Assembly: GCA_023453655.1 (NCBI GenBank)
Contig: JAEXTE010000322.1
Span: 1 to 22,140 of the forward strand
DNA length: 22,140 bases
Origin: Pseudomonadota bacterium
GTDB taxonomy: Bacteria; Pseudomonadota; Gammaproteobacteria; Xanthomonadales; Xanthomonadaceae
Direction: 5' to 3'
The notes beneath the pieces were generated by a model that was given only the letters and a program-made list of their open reading frames with translations, did no database searches and was not told the origin of the DNA. Position numbers and translations under genes: made by a program. Below are positions 1-11,192 of this stretch, piece by piece (positions within the stretch are counted from its first letter, which is position 1; every line of letters begins with the position of its first letter).

Positions 1-1426
<1,426 letters not shown>

Positions 1427-1467
1427 GGGCAGGATCGCGCCGATGGCGCCACGCTGAGGGGCCGCCA

Positions 1468-1473
1468 ATTCTA
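1468..1473 (-). promoter_or_regulatory. Candidate -10 box for the helicase gene, overlapping the upstream stop codon
   Basis: On the minus strand TAGAAT (1473 to 1468) matches the sigma-70 -10 consensus at five of six positions; its first three bases are the TAG stop of the GGDEF gene. Transcription would begin near 1461 and give a leader of about 35 nt. No good -35 box is seen at 17 bp; GTTGCA lies 15 bp upstream. This is a sequence match only. Confidence 0.35.
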
Positions 1474-2601
1474 CTCCCCGGCGGGCCCTGCAACCGTGAA
1501 TGGCGGCGCATGCGCGTCCGCGCGCAGCACCAGGTTGCGGCCCCGGCGCTTGGCCTCGGGCATCGCCGCGTCCGCGCGCGCCACCGCCAGCTCCAGCGGC
1601 TCTCCAGCCCGGCAGGCCGCCACGCCGCAGCTGACGCTGGCCGGGATGGGCCCGGGGATCGCGGCGACCGCGCGCCGGACCCGCTCTGCGCAGGCATAGG
1701 CATCGTCCTCTCCGGCGTCGGGCAGCAGGGCCAGGAACTCCTCGCCACCGACGCGCGCGACCAGTTCGCCGGCCCGGCACTGCTCGCGCAGGGTCTTGGC
1801 CACGGTGCGCAGCAGCATGTCGCCCATCGCGTGGCCATGGGTGTCGTTGGCGCGCTTGAAGTGGTCGAGGTCGAAATAGGCCACCGCGACCCGGCGCTGC
1901 TCCGACAAGGCGCGCTCGAAGGCCCGCACCGCGCGCGTCTGCCAGCCCTCCCGGTTGAGCAGTCCGGTCAGCGAGTCGACGTGGATGCGCGAGAGCAGGC
2001 GCTGGCGCAGCTGGAACACGTCCAGCGACGTGTCCAGCCATACCCGCCGGTAGCCCAGGCCGATGCCGACGCCGACCAGCGTGTAGCCGGCATAAGCCAG
2101 GAACAGGGCCGGCCCGGCGCCCTGGATGGCCAGCATCGCGAACAGCGGGATCGAGAACGCGACGATCACCGCCGCCGCGGTGGCCCGGTGCAGCGCGAAC
2201 GGCAGCACGATGATGGTCGTCAGCACCGCCGCCACGTGGGTGAGGCTCATGCGCTCGGGTTCGGCCAGCGTGGTCATCGCGATCCCGGCGCTGAACACGC
2301 AGGCGTAGCCGACCAGCGCCGCTTCGCGCCAGTGCGCCCGCAGCCGCGCACGCATCAGCAGCGCCATGGCCACCAGCAGGGAGAACAGGAGCAGCCGGCG
2401 CGGCAGGCTCTCCATCGCCATGGTGGGCGACACCGCGTAGTCGCGCGTCCAGCCGATCAGGAACAGCAGCGGCAGGCCGAAGGTGAGCGCCGTGCGGCTG
2501 GCCGCCGTGTTGCGGTAGGCGTAGACGAAGAAGTTGCGCCGTTCGCCGCGTTCCAGGCTGGCGATGTTGCCGTCCAGCGCGCGCGTCCACTTCCAGGTCA
2601 T
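1471..2601 (-). CDS. Membrane-anchored GGDEF diguanylate cyclase
   Basis: Makes the second messenger c-di-GMP from two GTP. 376 aa. Residues about 36-185 hold around six hydrophobic segments forming a membrane sensor region of no recognised named type; the GGDEF domain spans about 203-362. Visible catalytic elements are D209 in DSLTGLLNR, the FDLDHFK metal site (243-249) and the active GGEEF loop (285-289), so it should be an active cyclase. The upstream inhibitory I-site, normally RxxD, reads RAGE (276-279). The usual Tyr before AK in the late helix is Pro ([11 protein letters not shown], 346-356). The start at 2601 is chosen for the strong GGGAGGGGAAG ribosome site 6-8 bases upstream; the frame is open much further upstream but that part is not protein-like. 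It is divergent from selO and is followed by the helicase after 44 bases. The signal it senses is unknown. Confidence 0.93.
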   Translation of the reverse strand: MTWKWTRALDGNIASLERGERRNFFVYAYRNTAASRTALTFGLPLLFLIGWTRDYAVSPTMAMESLPRRLLLFSLLVAMALLMRARLRAHWREAALVGYACVFSAGIAMTTLAEPERMSLTHVAAVLTTIIVLPFALHRATAAAVIVAFSIPLFAMLAIQGAGPALFLAYAGYTLVGVGIGLGYRRVWLDTSLDVFQLRQRLLSRIHVDSLTGLLNREGWQTRAVRAFERALSEQRRVAVAYFDLDHFKRANDTHGHAMGDMLLRTVAKTLREQCRAGELVARVGGEEFLALLPDAGEDDAYACAERVRRAVAAIPGPIPASVSCGVAACRAGEPLELAVARADAAMPEAKRRGRNLVLRADAHAPPFTVAGPAGE

Positions 2602-2718
2602 GGCGCTTCCCCTCCCGCAGCCCCGGTGCCGATCACAGCCCGCGCCGCCGATGAAGCAAGCGCCGGCACGCTGCCATGTTCGCATGGACGGGCGACGCGG
2701 CCGCGACGGCCCGGGCGC

Positions 2719-2724
2719 TACCCT
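2719..2724 (+). promoter_or_regulatory. Candidate -10 box giving a leaderless selO mRNA
   Basis: TACCCT ends exactly six bases before the selO ATG (2731), so transcription would start at the A of the start codon. No Shine-Dalgarno sequence lies in front of this ATG, which fits leaderless translation. No -35 box is evident. The same arrangement precedes the sirtuin gene. Confidence 0.4.
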
Positions 2725-2730
2725 GTGCGC

Positions 2731-4341
<1,611 letters not shown>

Positions 4342-4396
4342 GCGGGCGGCACAGGCATGCCCCCAGGACCGCTGCTGACCGCGGCGGGGCCCGGGC

Positions 4397-5077
4397 TCAC
4401 TGGTCCAGGAACGCGCCGCAGCCGCGCAGCGTGTCCGGCCCGACCTTGAGCTCGACGGTCGCCGGGTAGTCCATGTCGCTCATGCCGTCGCTGCAGGCGG
4501 ACTCGACGATCCGCAGCTCGACCTCGCTGCCATCGTTGGCGATGCCGCGGAAGCCCTCGCGCCCGGGCAGGCGGGTGGCACCGGCAACGCGCAGCGGACG
4601 CTCGCCCATGTCCAGCGCCAGCTGGATGTCGGGCGCGTCGCCGCCCGCCACCTCCAGCGACCAGAACGGCTCGGTCCCCAGGCCGCGGAATACCACGCCG
4701 CGTCCGCGCGCCTCGTCCCAGGGCGAGAGTTCGTCGGTGCTGGCGCAGGCGTGGCGCTGGCCGTCGAGGACGAGGGTAGCCTCGTTGCCCTTGTTCCAGA
4801 ACTCGTTGCCGGCTGCATCGGAATAGCGCGCGCCCGAGGCTGAGAGCGCCTGCGGCAGCACGATGCGGCGGGTGGCGACGGTCAGCACCAGTTCGCTGCG
4901 CGCGTTGTCGAAGCGCGCGCCGGCGAGCAGGTCGCCGCAGCGGAAGCGGGACTCGACGACGTCGGGCGCGACTGGCGCCGTCGCGGTACCGGCGCCGGAT
5001 GGCTCCGGCGCGGCCTCGGGCGCAGGCCGGCAGGCGGCGAGCAGCAGGAGGGCGAGGCAGGCGGAAGCAGGGCGCAT
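4397..5077 (-). CDS. MliC-type lysozyme inhibitor lipoprotein fused to a COG3650-like domain
   Basis: Predicted lipoprotein, 226 aa, that should protect peptidoglycan from C-type lysozyme. A short Lys-free signal with lipobox LAAC gives lipid-modified Cys16, followed by a Pro/Ala-rich linker (17-40). Residues about 45-112 are an MliC domain: Cys47 and Cys111 fit its disulfide, and the hallmark SGARY (81-85) followed by FWNKGNEA (93-100) keeps the Ser and Lys (Ser81, Lys96) that enter the lysozyme active site in the family. Residues about 124-222 resemble COG3650, with RGLGTEPFWSLEV (131-143) and CSDGMSDMDYPATVEL (195-210); that domain's role is unknown. The ATG at 5077 has GGAGA about eight bases upstream. 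It lies 64 bases downstream of the M14 peptidase on the same strand and may be cotranscribed. Substrate class is inferred from motifs, not from a search. Confidence 0.85.
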   Translation of the reverse strand: MRPASACLALLLLAACRPAPEAAPEPSGAGTATAPVAPDVVESRFRCGDLLAGARFDNARSELVLTVATRRIVLPQALSASGARYSDAAGNEFWNKGNEATLVLDGQRHACASTDELSPWDEARGRGVVFRGLGTEPFWSLEVAGGDAPDIQLALDMGERPLRVAGATRLPGREGFRGIANDGSEVELRIVESACSDGMSDMDYPATVELKVGPDTLRGCGAFLDQ

Positions 5078-5141
5078 CGGATGTCTCCGGGCGGGAGGTC
5101 CACTGTCCGCAATCGCAGCGCCCGACGCAAACCGCGGCTGC

Positions 5142-6929
5142 TCAGTCCGGCGCGCGATCCACCCGCATCACCGGATACAGGTCCAGGCGCTCGTCCCAGG
5201 ACGGATGGCGGCGATAGAAGAACTCCAGGCGCGCGTCCGGGCTATCGGCGAACGCCTGGTCATCGCGCAGGCGTCGTTCGAACTCGGCTTTCAGCGCCGG
5301 ATCCGCGGCCAGCATCTCGCGCGCCACCGCTTCGGCGACGTAGGCCTCCATGTATTCCTTGCGCTCGAAGGCGTTGTTGAACAGTCCCCACTGGAGCAGC
5401 GAATCGGGCGCCTGCGGCTCGAGCAGGGCCATCGCCAGGCGCGCGCGCGGCTGGGCGATGGGTACGAACAGCGCCCCGGCGCCAACCTCGCGCGACTCCG
5501 GTGCCCAGGCGCCCTCGACCTCGAGCCGCTGGTGCCCCTCGACCGGTTGCGGGGCGAAGCGCTTGCCGGTCGCCCGGAACACCTCGACCTGCAGCATCTT
5601 CGCCGGCTGCGTCGCGCAACCGTCCCTCGCTTCGCAACCGACGCGGCGATAGGCGATCCCGTGCACGTCCAGCCTGGGCGCGACCAGGCCGGCATGGGCC
5701 GCGGGCACCAGGTAGCCCGCGCGCGGGGCCGCCACCTCGACGCGCGGCAGGACCGTGTCGCGCAGCGGCACCTTCCACACCTGCGGCGTGGACTCGTCGT
5801 AGCGCGTCATCGGCGCACCCGACACTTCCGACGGCGTGCGCGTATAGGCATAGCCGCGGAAGTCGATGACCCGGCTGGCGTCGGTCGCCCTGTAGTCCAG
5901 CGCCACCGGCTGGCCGGACAGGTCCCGCGCATCGGCCGCGCGCGCCAGCGCCATCCAGTCGCGGCCGCGCCGCGCCACCTGCTCCAGCACCGAGACGATG
6001 GTGTTGCGGGTGATGCGCACGCGCACCGGGTACTCCTTCCACGAGTGGGTCTCGACCAGCATCCCGAGCCGGTTGCGCAGCTGGAAGTAGCCGGTGGAAA
6101 AGCGCGGCGGCGAGACGCCATCCTCGAAGCCCGAGGCCGGGTCCTCGTAATCCTCGAACGAGGGATAGAACGGCAGCGGCAGCGAGCCCTGCGCGGCGAG
6201 GTCCGCCATGGTGCCGTCGCGCAACGCGCGGCCGGCCTCGCGCAGGGCCTCGTCGCCCCCGTGCAGCGGCTCGACCTGGATCGAGATGTCGTGCTCGAAC
6301 TGCGCGCCGTCGGTGGCGTGCAGGTCGATGGTGGCGATCGGGTCCCATTCCCCGACCAGGCGCAGCATCGCCCGCATTTCCGGCGAGTCGGCCTTGGCGT
6401 AGTCGCGGTTGAGGTTGTAGTTCTGCGCCGTCGTGCGCCAGCCCATTTCCTCCGGGCCGCGCTGGTTGGGGCGATTCCAGGCGCCGAAGCGCTCGTGGCC
6501 GTCGACGTTGAACACCGGCACGAACACCCACACCAGCTGCTCCAGCGCGCCTGCCGCGGCGGCGCCCTCCAGGACCTCGCGCAAGGCCAGGAAACCGGCG
6601 TCCTTGCCGTCGATCTCGCCGGAGTGGATGCCGCCCTGCATCAGCACCACGGGAATGCCTCGCTCGCGCGCCGCCGCCGGCGTCAACGCGCCGCTGCGGG
6701 AGATCGCCAGCGCCTTCATCGGCCGGCCCTCGGGCGTGGTGCCGAAATCGAAGCAGCGCACCGCGTCGGGATGCCGTTGCGCGAAGGCCGCGCACAGGGC
6801 GATGGTCTCGTCGTAGCGGCCGGTCTTCACGAAGCCGCTGCGCTCGGAGACGGTCGTCAGCGGCGCCTGCGCGACGACCGACAGGGGCGCCGCCAGGGCG
6901 AGCAGGGTGGCGAACAGGGCCTGTTTCAT
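5142..6929 (-). CDS. Secreted M14-family zinc carboxypeptidase
   Basis: Zinc peptidase that removes C-terminal residues from peptides, or hydrolyses peptide-like amides, in the periplasm or outside the cell. 595 aa. Residues 1-20 form a Sec signal with cleavage likely after SVVA. The M14 zinc site is HSGE (His102, Glu105) plus His204 in DLHATDG, 102 residues later as expected. Substrate-binding NxNRD is seen at NYNLNRDY (170-177). The general base is Glu293 in LVETHSWKEYP. A C-terminal region of about 280 residues, containing Cys-bearing VGCEARDGC, follows the catalytic domain and is not assigned. The start at 6929 is chosen because it begins the signal peptide; longer starts to 7052 only add residues ahead of it. 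It is divergent from the POT transporter and probably heads a unit with the lipoprotein. Specificity cannot be read from the sequence. Confidence 0.92.
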   Translation of the reverse strand: MKQALFATLLALAAPLSVVAQAPLTTVSERSGFVKTGRYDETIALCAAFAQRHPDAVRCFDFGTTPEGRPMKALAISRSGALTPAAARERGIPVVLMQGGIHSGEIDGKDAGFLALREVLEGAAAAGALEQLVWVFVPVFNVDGHERFGAWNRPNQRGPEEMGWRTTAQNYNLNRDYAKADSPEMRAMLRLVGEWDPIATIDLHATDGAQFEHDISIQVEPLHGGDEALREAGRALRDGTMADLAAQGSLPLPFYPSFEDYEDPASGFEDGVSPPRFSTGYFQLRNRLGMLVETHSWKEYPVRVRITRNTIVSVLEQVARRGRDWMALARAADARDLSGQPVALDYRATDASRVIDFRGYAYTRTPSEVSGAPMTRYDESTPQVWKVPLRDTVLPRVEVAAPRAGYLVPAAHAGLVAPRLDVHGIAYRRVGCEARDGCATQPAKMLQVEVFRATGKRFAPQPVEGHQRLEVEGAWAPESREVGAGALFVPIAQPRARLAMALLEPQAPDSLLQWGLFNNAFERKEYMEAYVAEAVAREMLAADPALKAEFERRLRDDQAFADSPDARLEFFYRRHPSWDERLDLYPVMRVDRAPD

Positions 6930-6988
6930 CGGGTATCCGGTGCGAGGACAGGCCGGCATCATGCCAGCGGGGTTGCGCGACGCCCAAG

Positions 6989-6994
6989 TGTCAA
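6989..6994 (-). promoter_or_regulatory. Candidate -35 box of the M14 peptidase gene
   Basis: TTGACA is present on the minus strand 60 bases before the peptidase start. No -10 sits 17 bp downstream. An alternative pair in the same stretch is TTGGGC with CATGAT at 18 bp. The exact promoter is therefore uncertain. Confidence 0.25.
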
Positions 6995-7007
6995 GGGGCG
7001 GGGCGCA

Positions 7008-7036
7008 TGGGCAGATCCCGCCGGATCGGCTAGCCT
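7008..7036 (+). promoter_or_regulatory. Candidate promoter of the POT transporter operon
   Basis: TGGGCA (four of six matches to TTGACA), a 17-base spacer, then TAGCCT. Transcription would start near 7043, leaving a leader of about 24 nt without an evident Shine-Dalgarno. Confidence 0.35.
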
Positions 7037-7066
7037 GCCCGACTTCGCCCATCGGACCCGACGCCC

Positions 7067-8701
7067 ATGAACCACGGCGCCACGCCCGCCAACCCCGCCC
7101 AGGGCCGCATGCCCGGCCAGATCAAGTACATCATCGGCAACGAGGCCTGCGAACGCTTCAGCTTCTACGGGATGCGCAACATCCTGGTGCCGTTCCTGAT
7201 CAGCTCGGTGCTGCTGCAGTACCTGCCCGAGGGCGCGGACCGCGAGTCGATGGCCAAGGAGGTGTTCCACTCCTTCGTGATCGGCGTGTATTTCTTCCCG
7301 CTGCTGGGCGGCTGGCTGTCCGACCGCTTCTTCGGCAAGTACAACACCGTCCTGTGGTTCTCGCTGATCTACTGCGCCGGCCACGCCTGCCTGGCGCTGT
7401 TCGAGGGTAACCGCACGGGCTTCTTCACCGGCCTGTTCCTGATCGCACTGGGCTCGGGCGGGATCAAACCGCTGGTGGTCAGCTTCTGCGGCGACCAGTT
7501 CGTCCAGAGCAACAAGGACAAGGCCAAGGTCGTCTTCGACGCCTTCTACTGGATCATCAACTTCGGCTCGTTCTTCGCCTCGCTGTTCGCGCCGCTGCTG
7601 CTGCGCCATTTCGGGCCGGCGGTGGCGTTCGGCGTGCCGGGCGTGCTGATGTTCATCGCCACGGTGATCTTCTGGATGGGGCGCCGCCAGTACGTCAACG
7701 TGCCGCCTTCGGGCAACGACCCGCACTCTTTCCTCAACGTGGTCCGCACCGCGCTGCGGCAGCGGCGCGCGGGCGAGGGCAATGCCGGCGCGATGGTGGC
7801 CTGGACCGGCATCGTGGCGGCGGCGTTGATGCTTGCCCTGTGGGCGTTGGACGCGGTCGGCGCCGGGGTGCCATGGCCGGAGGCGTTCGGCTTCGTCATC
7901 ACCGCCTGCCTGGCGCTCGGCGTGCTGATCGCATTCGGCGGCTGGGGCGCGTCGCTGCAGCTCGAGCGTGCGCGTGGCCTGCATCCGGACGCGGCGGTGG
8001 ACGGCGTTCGCGCGGTGCTGCGGATCCTGATCGTGTTCGCGCTGGTGACGCCGTTCTGGTCGCTGTTCGACCAGAAGGCCTCGACCTGGATCATCCAGGG
8101 CAACGCCATGGTGATCCCGCACGAGGCGTCGTGGTGGCCCAGCTGGCTGATCCAGGAGCCGGCGCAGATGCAGGCGCTCAATCCGCTGCTGGTGATGCTG
8201 CTGATCCCCTTCAACAACCTGGTGCTGTACCCGCTGCTGCGCCGGATGGGCTTCCAGGTCACGGCGCTGCGGCGCATGGGCTGGGGCATCGCGTTCTCGG
8301 GCGTGGCCTGGATCGTGGCGGGCGTGCTGCAGCTGTGGATCGACGGCGGCGCGCAGGTCTCGCTCACCTGGCAGGCGCTGCCCTACCTCCTGCTGACCTT
8401 CGGCGAGGTGCTGGTCTCGGCCACCGCGCTGGAGTTCGCCTACAGCCAGGCGCCGCATGCGATGAAGGGCGTGATCATGGCCTTCTGGTACCTGACGAGC
8501 ACGTTCGGCAGCCTGTGGGTGCTGCTGACCAACGCCGGCGTGCGCAACGACGGCTTCAAGGCGATGATCGCGCAGACCGGGCTCAGCGAGCCGGCCTTCC
8601 TGATGTTCTTCTTCGCGGCCTTCGCCTTCGTCGCCGCGGCGGCGTTCGCGCTGTACGCGCGGGTCTACCCGATGCAGGACAACTACCGCGTCGCCACCTG
8701 A
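7067..8701 (+). CDS. POT/PTR2-family proton-coupled oligopeptide transporter
   Basis: Inner-membrane MFS transporter that imports di- and tripeptides with protons. 544 aa with many hydrophobic segments, consistent with the 14-helix bacterial POT type. The proton-coupling motif ExxER is Glu26-Ala-Cys-Glu29-Arg30 in NEACERFSFYG on helix 1. The first PTR2 signature includes GSGGIKPLVVSFCGDQF (129-145) with the conserved Lys134, and the second reads FYWIINFGSFF (160-170). A Gly-rich loop after about residue 235 fits the central linker. An alternative start is Met15 (7109), since the first 14 residues are unconserved-looking. It is followed by the rhomboid gene after 18 bases and is divergent from a secreted carboxypeptidase, so it may import the products of extracellular proteolysis. 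Individual substrate preference is not deducible. Confidence 0.95.
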   Translation: MNHGATPANPAQGRMPGQIKYIIGNEACERFSFYGMRNILVPFLISSVLLQYLPEGADRESMAKEVFHSFVIGVYFFPLLGGWLSDRFFGKYNTVLWFSLIYCAGHACLALFEGNRTGFFTGLFLIALGSGGIKPLVVSFCGDQFVQSNKDKAKVVFDAFYWIINFGSFFASLFAPLLLRHFGPAVAFGVPGVLMFIATVIFWMGRRQYVNVPPSGNDPHSFLNVVRTALRQRRAGEGNAGAMVAWTGIVAAALMLALWALDAVGAGVPWPEAFGFVITACLALGVLIAFGGWGASLQLERARGLHPDAAVDGVRAVLRILIVFALVTPFWSLFDQKASTWIIQGNAMVIPHEASWWPSWLIQEPAQMQALNPLLVMLLIPFNNLVLYPLLRRMGFQVTALRRMGWGIAFSGVAWIVAGVLQLWIDGGAQVSLTWQALPYLLLTFGEVLVSATALEFAYSQAPHAMKGVIMAFWYLTSTFGSLWVLLTNAGVRNDGFKAMIAQTGLSEPAFLMFFFAAFAFVAAAAFALYARVYPMQDNYRVAT

Positions 8702-8719
8702 CGCCCGCCGGAGCCGCGC

Positions 8720-9331
8720 ATGCCCATCGTCACCTTCGTCCTGATCGGCCTGACCGTGCTGGTGTCCTGGCAGGCGTTCAACAACCGCGCGCTGCTGGAG
8801 CGGTTGCTGCTGTGGCCGCCGGCCATCGACCGCCACCGCCAGTACGACCGGCTGGTCACGCACGGCTTCGTGCATGCCGACATGCAGCACCTGCTGTTCA
8901 ACATGATCACGCTGTTCTTCTTCGGGCGCGCGATCGAGCCGGTGTTCGTCGACCGCATCGGCCAGCTCGGCTATGCGGCGTTCTACCTGTCGGCGATCGT
9001 CATGGCGATCATGCCGACCTATTTCCGCCACCAGAAGGACGCGGGCTACCGCAGCCTGGGCGCGTCCGGGGCGGTGTCGGCGGTGCTCTTCAGCTTCATC
9101 CTGTTCGCGCCGTGGAGCCTGATCTTCGTGTTCTTCGTCCCGGTCCCCGCGATCGTCTACGCCGCGCTGTACGTCGGCTACTCGATCTGGATGGACCGGC
9201 GCGGCGGCGACAACGTCAACCACAGCGCGCACCTGTGGGGCGCCGCCTACGGGATCCTGTTCACCGTGCTGATGGAGCCGCGCGCGGCCAGCACCTTCGT
9301 GGCAAGATTGCTCAGTCCGTCCTTCGGCTGA
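8720..9331 (+). CDS. Rhomboid-family intramembrane serine protease
   Basis: Membrane protease that cleaves transmembrane helices or nearby loops of other proteins. 203 aa, a small rhomboid core without extra domains. The catalytic dyad is visible: Ser117 in LGASGAVS (GxSG) and His171 in HSAHLWGAAYG. The oxyanion-side HxxxN motif is His57-Leu-Leu-Phe-Asn61. Hydrophobic segments lie near 1-18, 55-72, 84-100, 115-135, 136-157 and 170-186. The loop with FRHQKD (102-107) just before the Ser helix is unusually charged but of plausible length. The ATG at 8720 has GGAG about eight bases upstream, and the gene lies 18 bases after the POT gene, so cotranscription is likely. Its substrate is unknown; nearby membrane or exported proteins are the obvious candidates. 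Confidence 0.92.
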   Translation: MPIVTFVLIGLTVLVSWQAFNNRALLERLLLWPPAIDRHRQYDRLVTHGFVHADMQHLLFNMITLFFFGRAIEPVFVDRIGQLGYAAFYLSAIVMAIMPTYFRHQKDAGYRSLGASGAVSAVLFSFILFAPWSLIFVFFVPVPAIVYAALYVGYSIWMDRRGGDNVNHSAHLWGAAYGILFTVLMEPRAASTFVARLLSPSFG

Positions 9332-9364
9332 TCGCGGCGCCCCGTGCCGCGGCCCAGGGCGGCG

Positions 9365-10963
9365 ATGGGGGCGGGGTTGGGGCACGGGACGTGGATGGCC
9401 GCGGCGGCGTGCGTGCTGGCGTGCGGCGCGGCGATGGCGCAGGACGTGGCGGCACCGGAGCCGCCTCCGATTCCGGACCGGGCGGCAGGCGATGCGTTCA
9501 GGGCGGCGCCCGACCCCTGGCGCGCCTACTTCTCGCAGGCACGCGAGGCCGAACGCCTCGACGACCCGCTGGCGCGCTGCCTGGCCTACCCGGACCTGCC
9601 CGGCAACCGCTGGCCGGACGGCCATGCCGAGGCCCACTGCCGCTACCACGCGTTCAGGCCGCTGCCGCTGGCAACGGTGGAAGGCTATCTCGACCGCGGC
9701 GAGCTGGCGGCGCTGGACGCGGTGTTCGAGGCGTTGCTGGCGGCGCATTTCTCCGAGGCCGGCAGCGAGGAGATCCACGTCGCCATCGAAGCCTTCGACC
9801 AGAGCGAGGAGGCCGGGCGCATCTCCGGACGCTGGCTGGAGCTGGCCCCGCGGAGCCCGTATGCCCTCCTGGCGCGTGCGAATCACTACAAGGACGCGGC
9901 GTGGGACGCCCGCGGCGGCAAATGGGCCTCCGAGACCCCGATTGAGCAGATGCGGCGGATGGGCGTCCTGGCCGAACAGGCGGTGCCGCTGTTCCGGCGC
10001 GCCATCGCGCTGGAGCCGAGGCTGATGCCGGCCTACGTGGGCCTGCTCAGCGTGGCGATGCTCAGTTCACGCGAACATCTCGAGCGCGAGGCCTACCGCG
10101 GCGCGATGGCCCACGACCCGGCGTGCGTGGATTTTGCCCGCCAGCGGATGGCATCGCTGGCGCCCCGCTGGGGCGGGGACTACGAGCGGATGCTTTCGTT
10201 CGGCGTGGTGCTGTCGCGCCACGTGGCGCGTCGTCCGCAGCTGGCGATACACATCGCCGCGCCCTATGGGGACCGCGGGAACCGGCTCAGCCACGACAAC
10301 CGGTTCGACCGCGAGACGGCCGACATCCTCGAGATCGCCGTGCGCACCGGCTCCAACGAAGATCATCTGCGCGACGCGGGCAACGTGTTCCTCAACCTGC
10401 CCGAGGACCAGGGCGGTCCCGACCGCTGGAAGGGCGTGGCGCTGCTGCTGCAGGAATACCGGTTCAACACCACCAATGCATGGGCGCACCGGCAGATCGC
10501 GTGGCAACTGGTGCGTCACGAGCCCGAATGGGCGTTGCGACACGCACTGGCCGCGCTGGCCCTCGATGCCGACGATGCGAGTGCGCACTACCTGGCGGGC
10601 GGCGGCTATTACGGCAGCCGGCGCTGGGAACAGGCCGAAGTGCACTTCCTCCGCGCCGCCGACGACGCGACGCAGCGCCGCGGGGCTTTGGGTGCGCTCG
10701 GCTCGATGTGGATGATGCACGCCGGGCTGGAGGCGACGGAGGCTGCGACGAAGGCCAAGCCCTACGTGGACCGCCTGCTGTCGGAATATCCGGAGGAGGG
10801 CCTGGGCTGGATGCTGCGGATCCTCATCTCGAGCGCGCTGGACGGCCGCACGGACCAGGAGTCGGTCAACATGTTCCGCAAGCACGCTGATCGCGGCGAT
10901 CCGGTGCAGGCCCAGGCGGTGGACTCGATCGAAGCCGCCTACCGCGCCGCCGAAGGTCGCTGA
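9365..10963 (+). CDS. Exported DUF4034-like helical-repeat protein
   Basis: No enzymatic function recognised. 532 aa from the chosen start. Residues about 8-26 are a signal peptide ending AMAQ. Residues about 155-225 (WLELAPRSPYALLARANHYKDAAW, described in parts: WLELAPRSPYAL then AWDARG at 180-185) match the wording I associate with DUF4034, and the rest is Ala/Leu-rich paired helices like TPR or Sel1 arrays, for example near 385-450. Such proteins are usually scaffolds. Start choice: GTG 9344 and ATG 9365 and 9395 are all in frame; 9365 has AGGG about six bases upstream and gives a normal signal length. It begins 33 bases after the rhomboid stop and so may be the third gene of that operon. 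It converges on the 60-aa protein gene with only six bases between stops and no visible terminator. Domain naming is moderate confidence. Confidence 0.8.
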   Translation: MGAGLGHGTWMAAAACVLACGAAMAQDVAAPEPPPIPDRAAGDAFRAAPDPWRAYFSQAREAERLDDPLARCLAYPDLPGNRWPDGHAEAHCRYHAFRPLPLATVEGYLDRGELAALDAVFEALLAAHFSEAGSEEIHVAIEAFDQSEEAGRISGRWLELAPRSPYALLARANHYKDAAWDARGGKWASETPIEQMRRMGVLAEQAVPLFRRAIALEPRLMPAYVGLLSVAMLSSREHLEREAYRGAMAHDPACVDFARQRMASLAPRWGGDYERMLSFGVVLSRHVARRPQLAIHIAAPYGDRGNRLSHDNRFDRETADILEIAVRTGSNEDHLRDAGNVFLNLPEDQGGPDRWKGVALLLQEYRFNTTNAWAHRQIAWQLVRHEPEWALRHALAALALDADDASAHYLAGGGYYGSRRWEQAEVHFLRAADDATQRRGALGALGSMWMMHAGLEATEAATKAKPYVDRLLSEYPEEGLGWMLRILISSALDGRTDQESVNMFRKHADRGDPVQAQAVDSIEAAYRAAEGR

Positions 10964-10969
10964 CGGAAC

Positions 10970-11152
10970 TCAGACGGACGAGGTCTGGGCGTGGTGCTGC
11001 TGCAGATCCGCGTCGTTGACCTGGTAGGTCCGCTCCAGGCCGCTGTAGATCAGCGAATCGAGCTGCGAGAACTCCAGGGTGTCGACGTCGCCGCTGCGGA
11101 CGAGGTCGAACAGGCGGTTGATGGCCTGGTGCTGGACGCTGCTGTCGATCAT
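10970..11152 (-). CDS. Uncharacterised 60-aa protein behind a sigma-54-like promoter
   Basis: Not recognised. 60 aa, soluble, no signal peptide or membrane segment. It looks mainly helical (residues about 5-20 and 28-52) with an acidic middle and a polar tail QQHHAQTSSV. Evidence that it is real: ATG at 11152 has AGGGGG six bases upstream, the frame is free of stops, it fills the gap between converging and divergent neighbours exactly, and a TGGCACG/CTGCT promoter match lies at the right distance. It is divergent from the GNAT gene. A small regulatory or adaptor protein is possible but nothing in the sequence proves it. The alternative is that it is non-coding antisense sequence downstream of the DUF4034-like gene. 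Confidence 0.65.
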   Translation of the reverse strand: MIDSSVQHQAINRLFDLVRSGDVDTLEFSQLDSLIYSGLERTYQVNDADLQQHHAQTSSV

Positions 11153-11192
11153 CGTGGGCCCCCTGCGGCGACGTTTGCGTTGACCCGGACGA

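Noticed and set aside
4342..4396. Possible bidirectional terminator between selO and the lipoprotein gene
   Set aside because: Only short CCGC/GCGG complementarity and no T-run on either strand.
4863..7070. 735-aa plus-strand open frame opposite the M14 and lipoprotein genes
   Set aside because: Shadow frame with repetitive Arg/Ala/His composition and no recognisable motif.
6959..9886. 975-aa open frame on the minus strand opposite the POT and rhomboid genes
   Set aside because: It is rich in Arg, His, Gln and Ala and lacks any domain. Opposite frames stay open in DNA with strong G/C third-position bias; the plus-strand genes have clear signatures.
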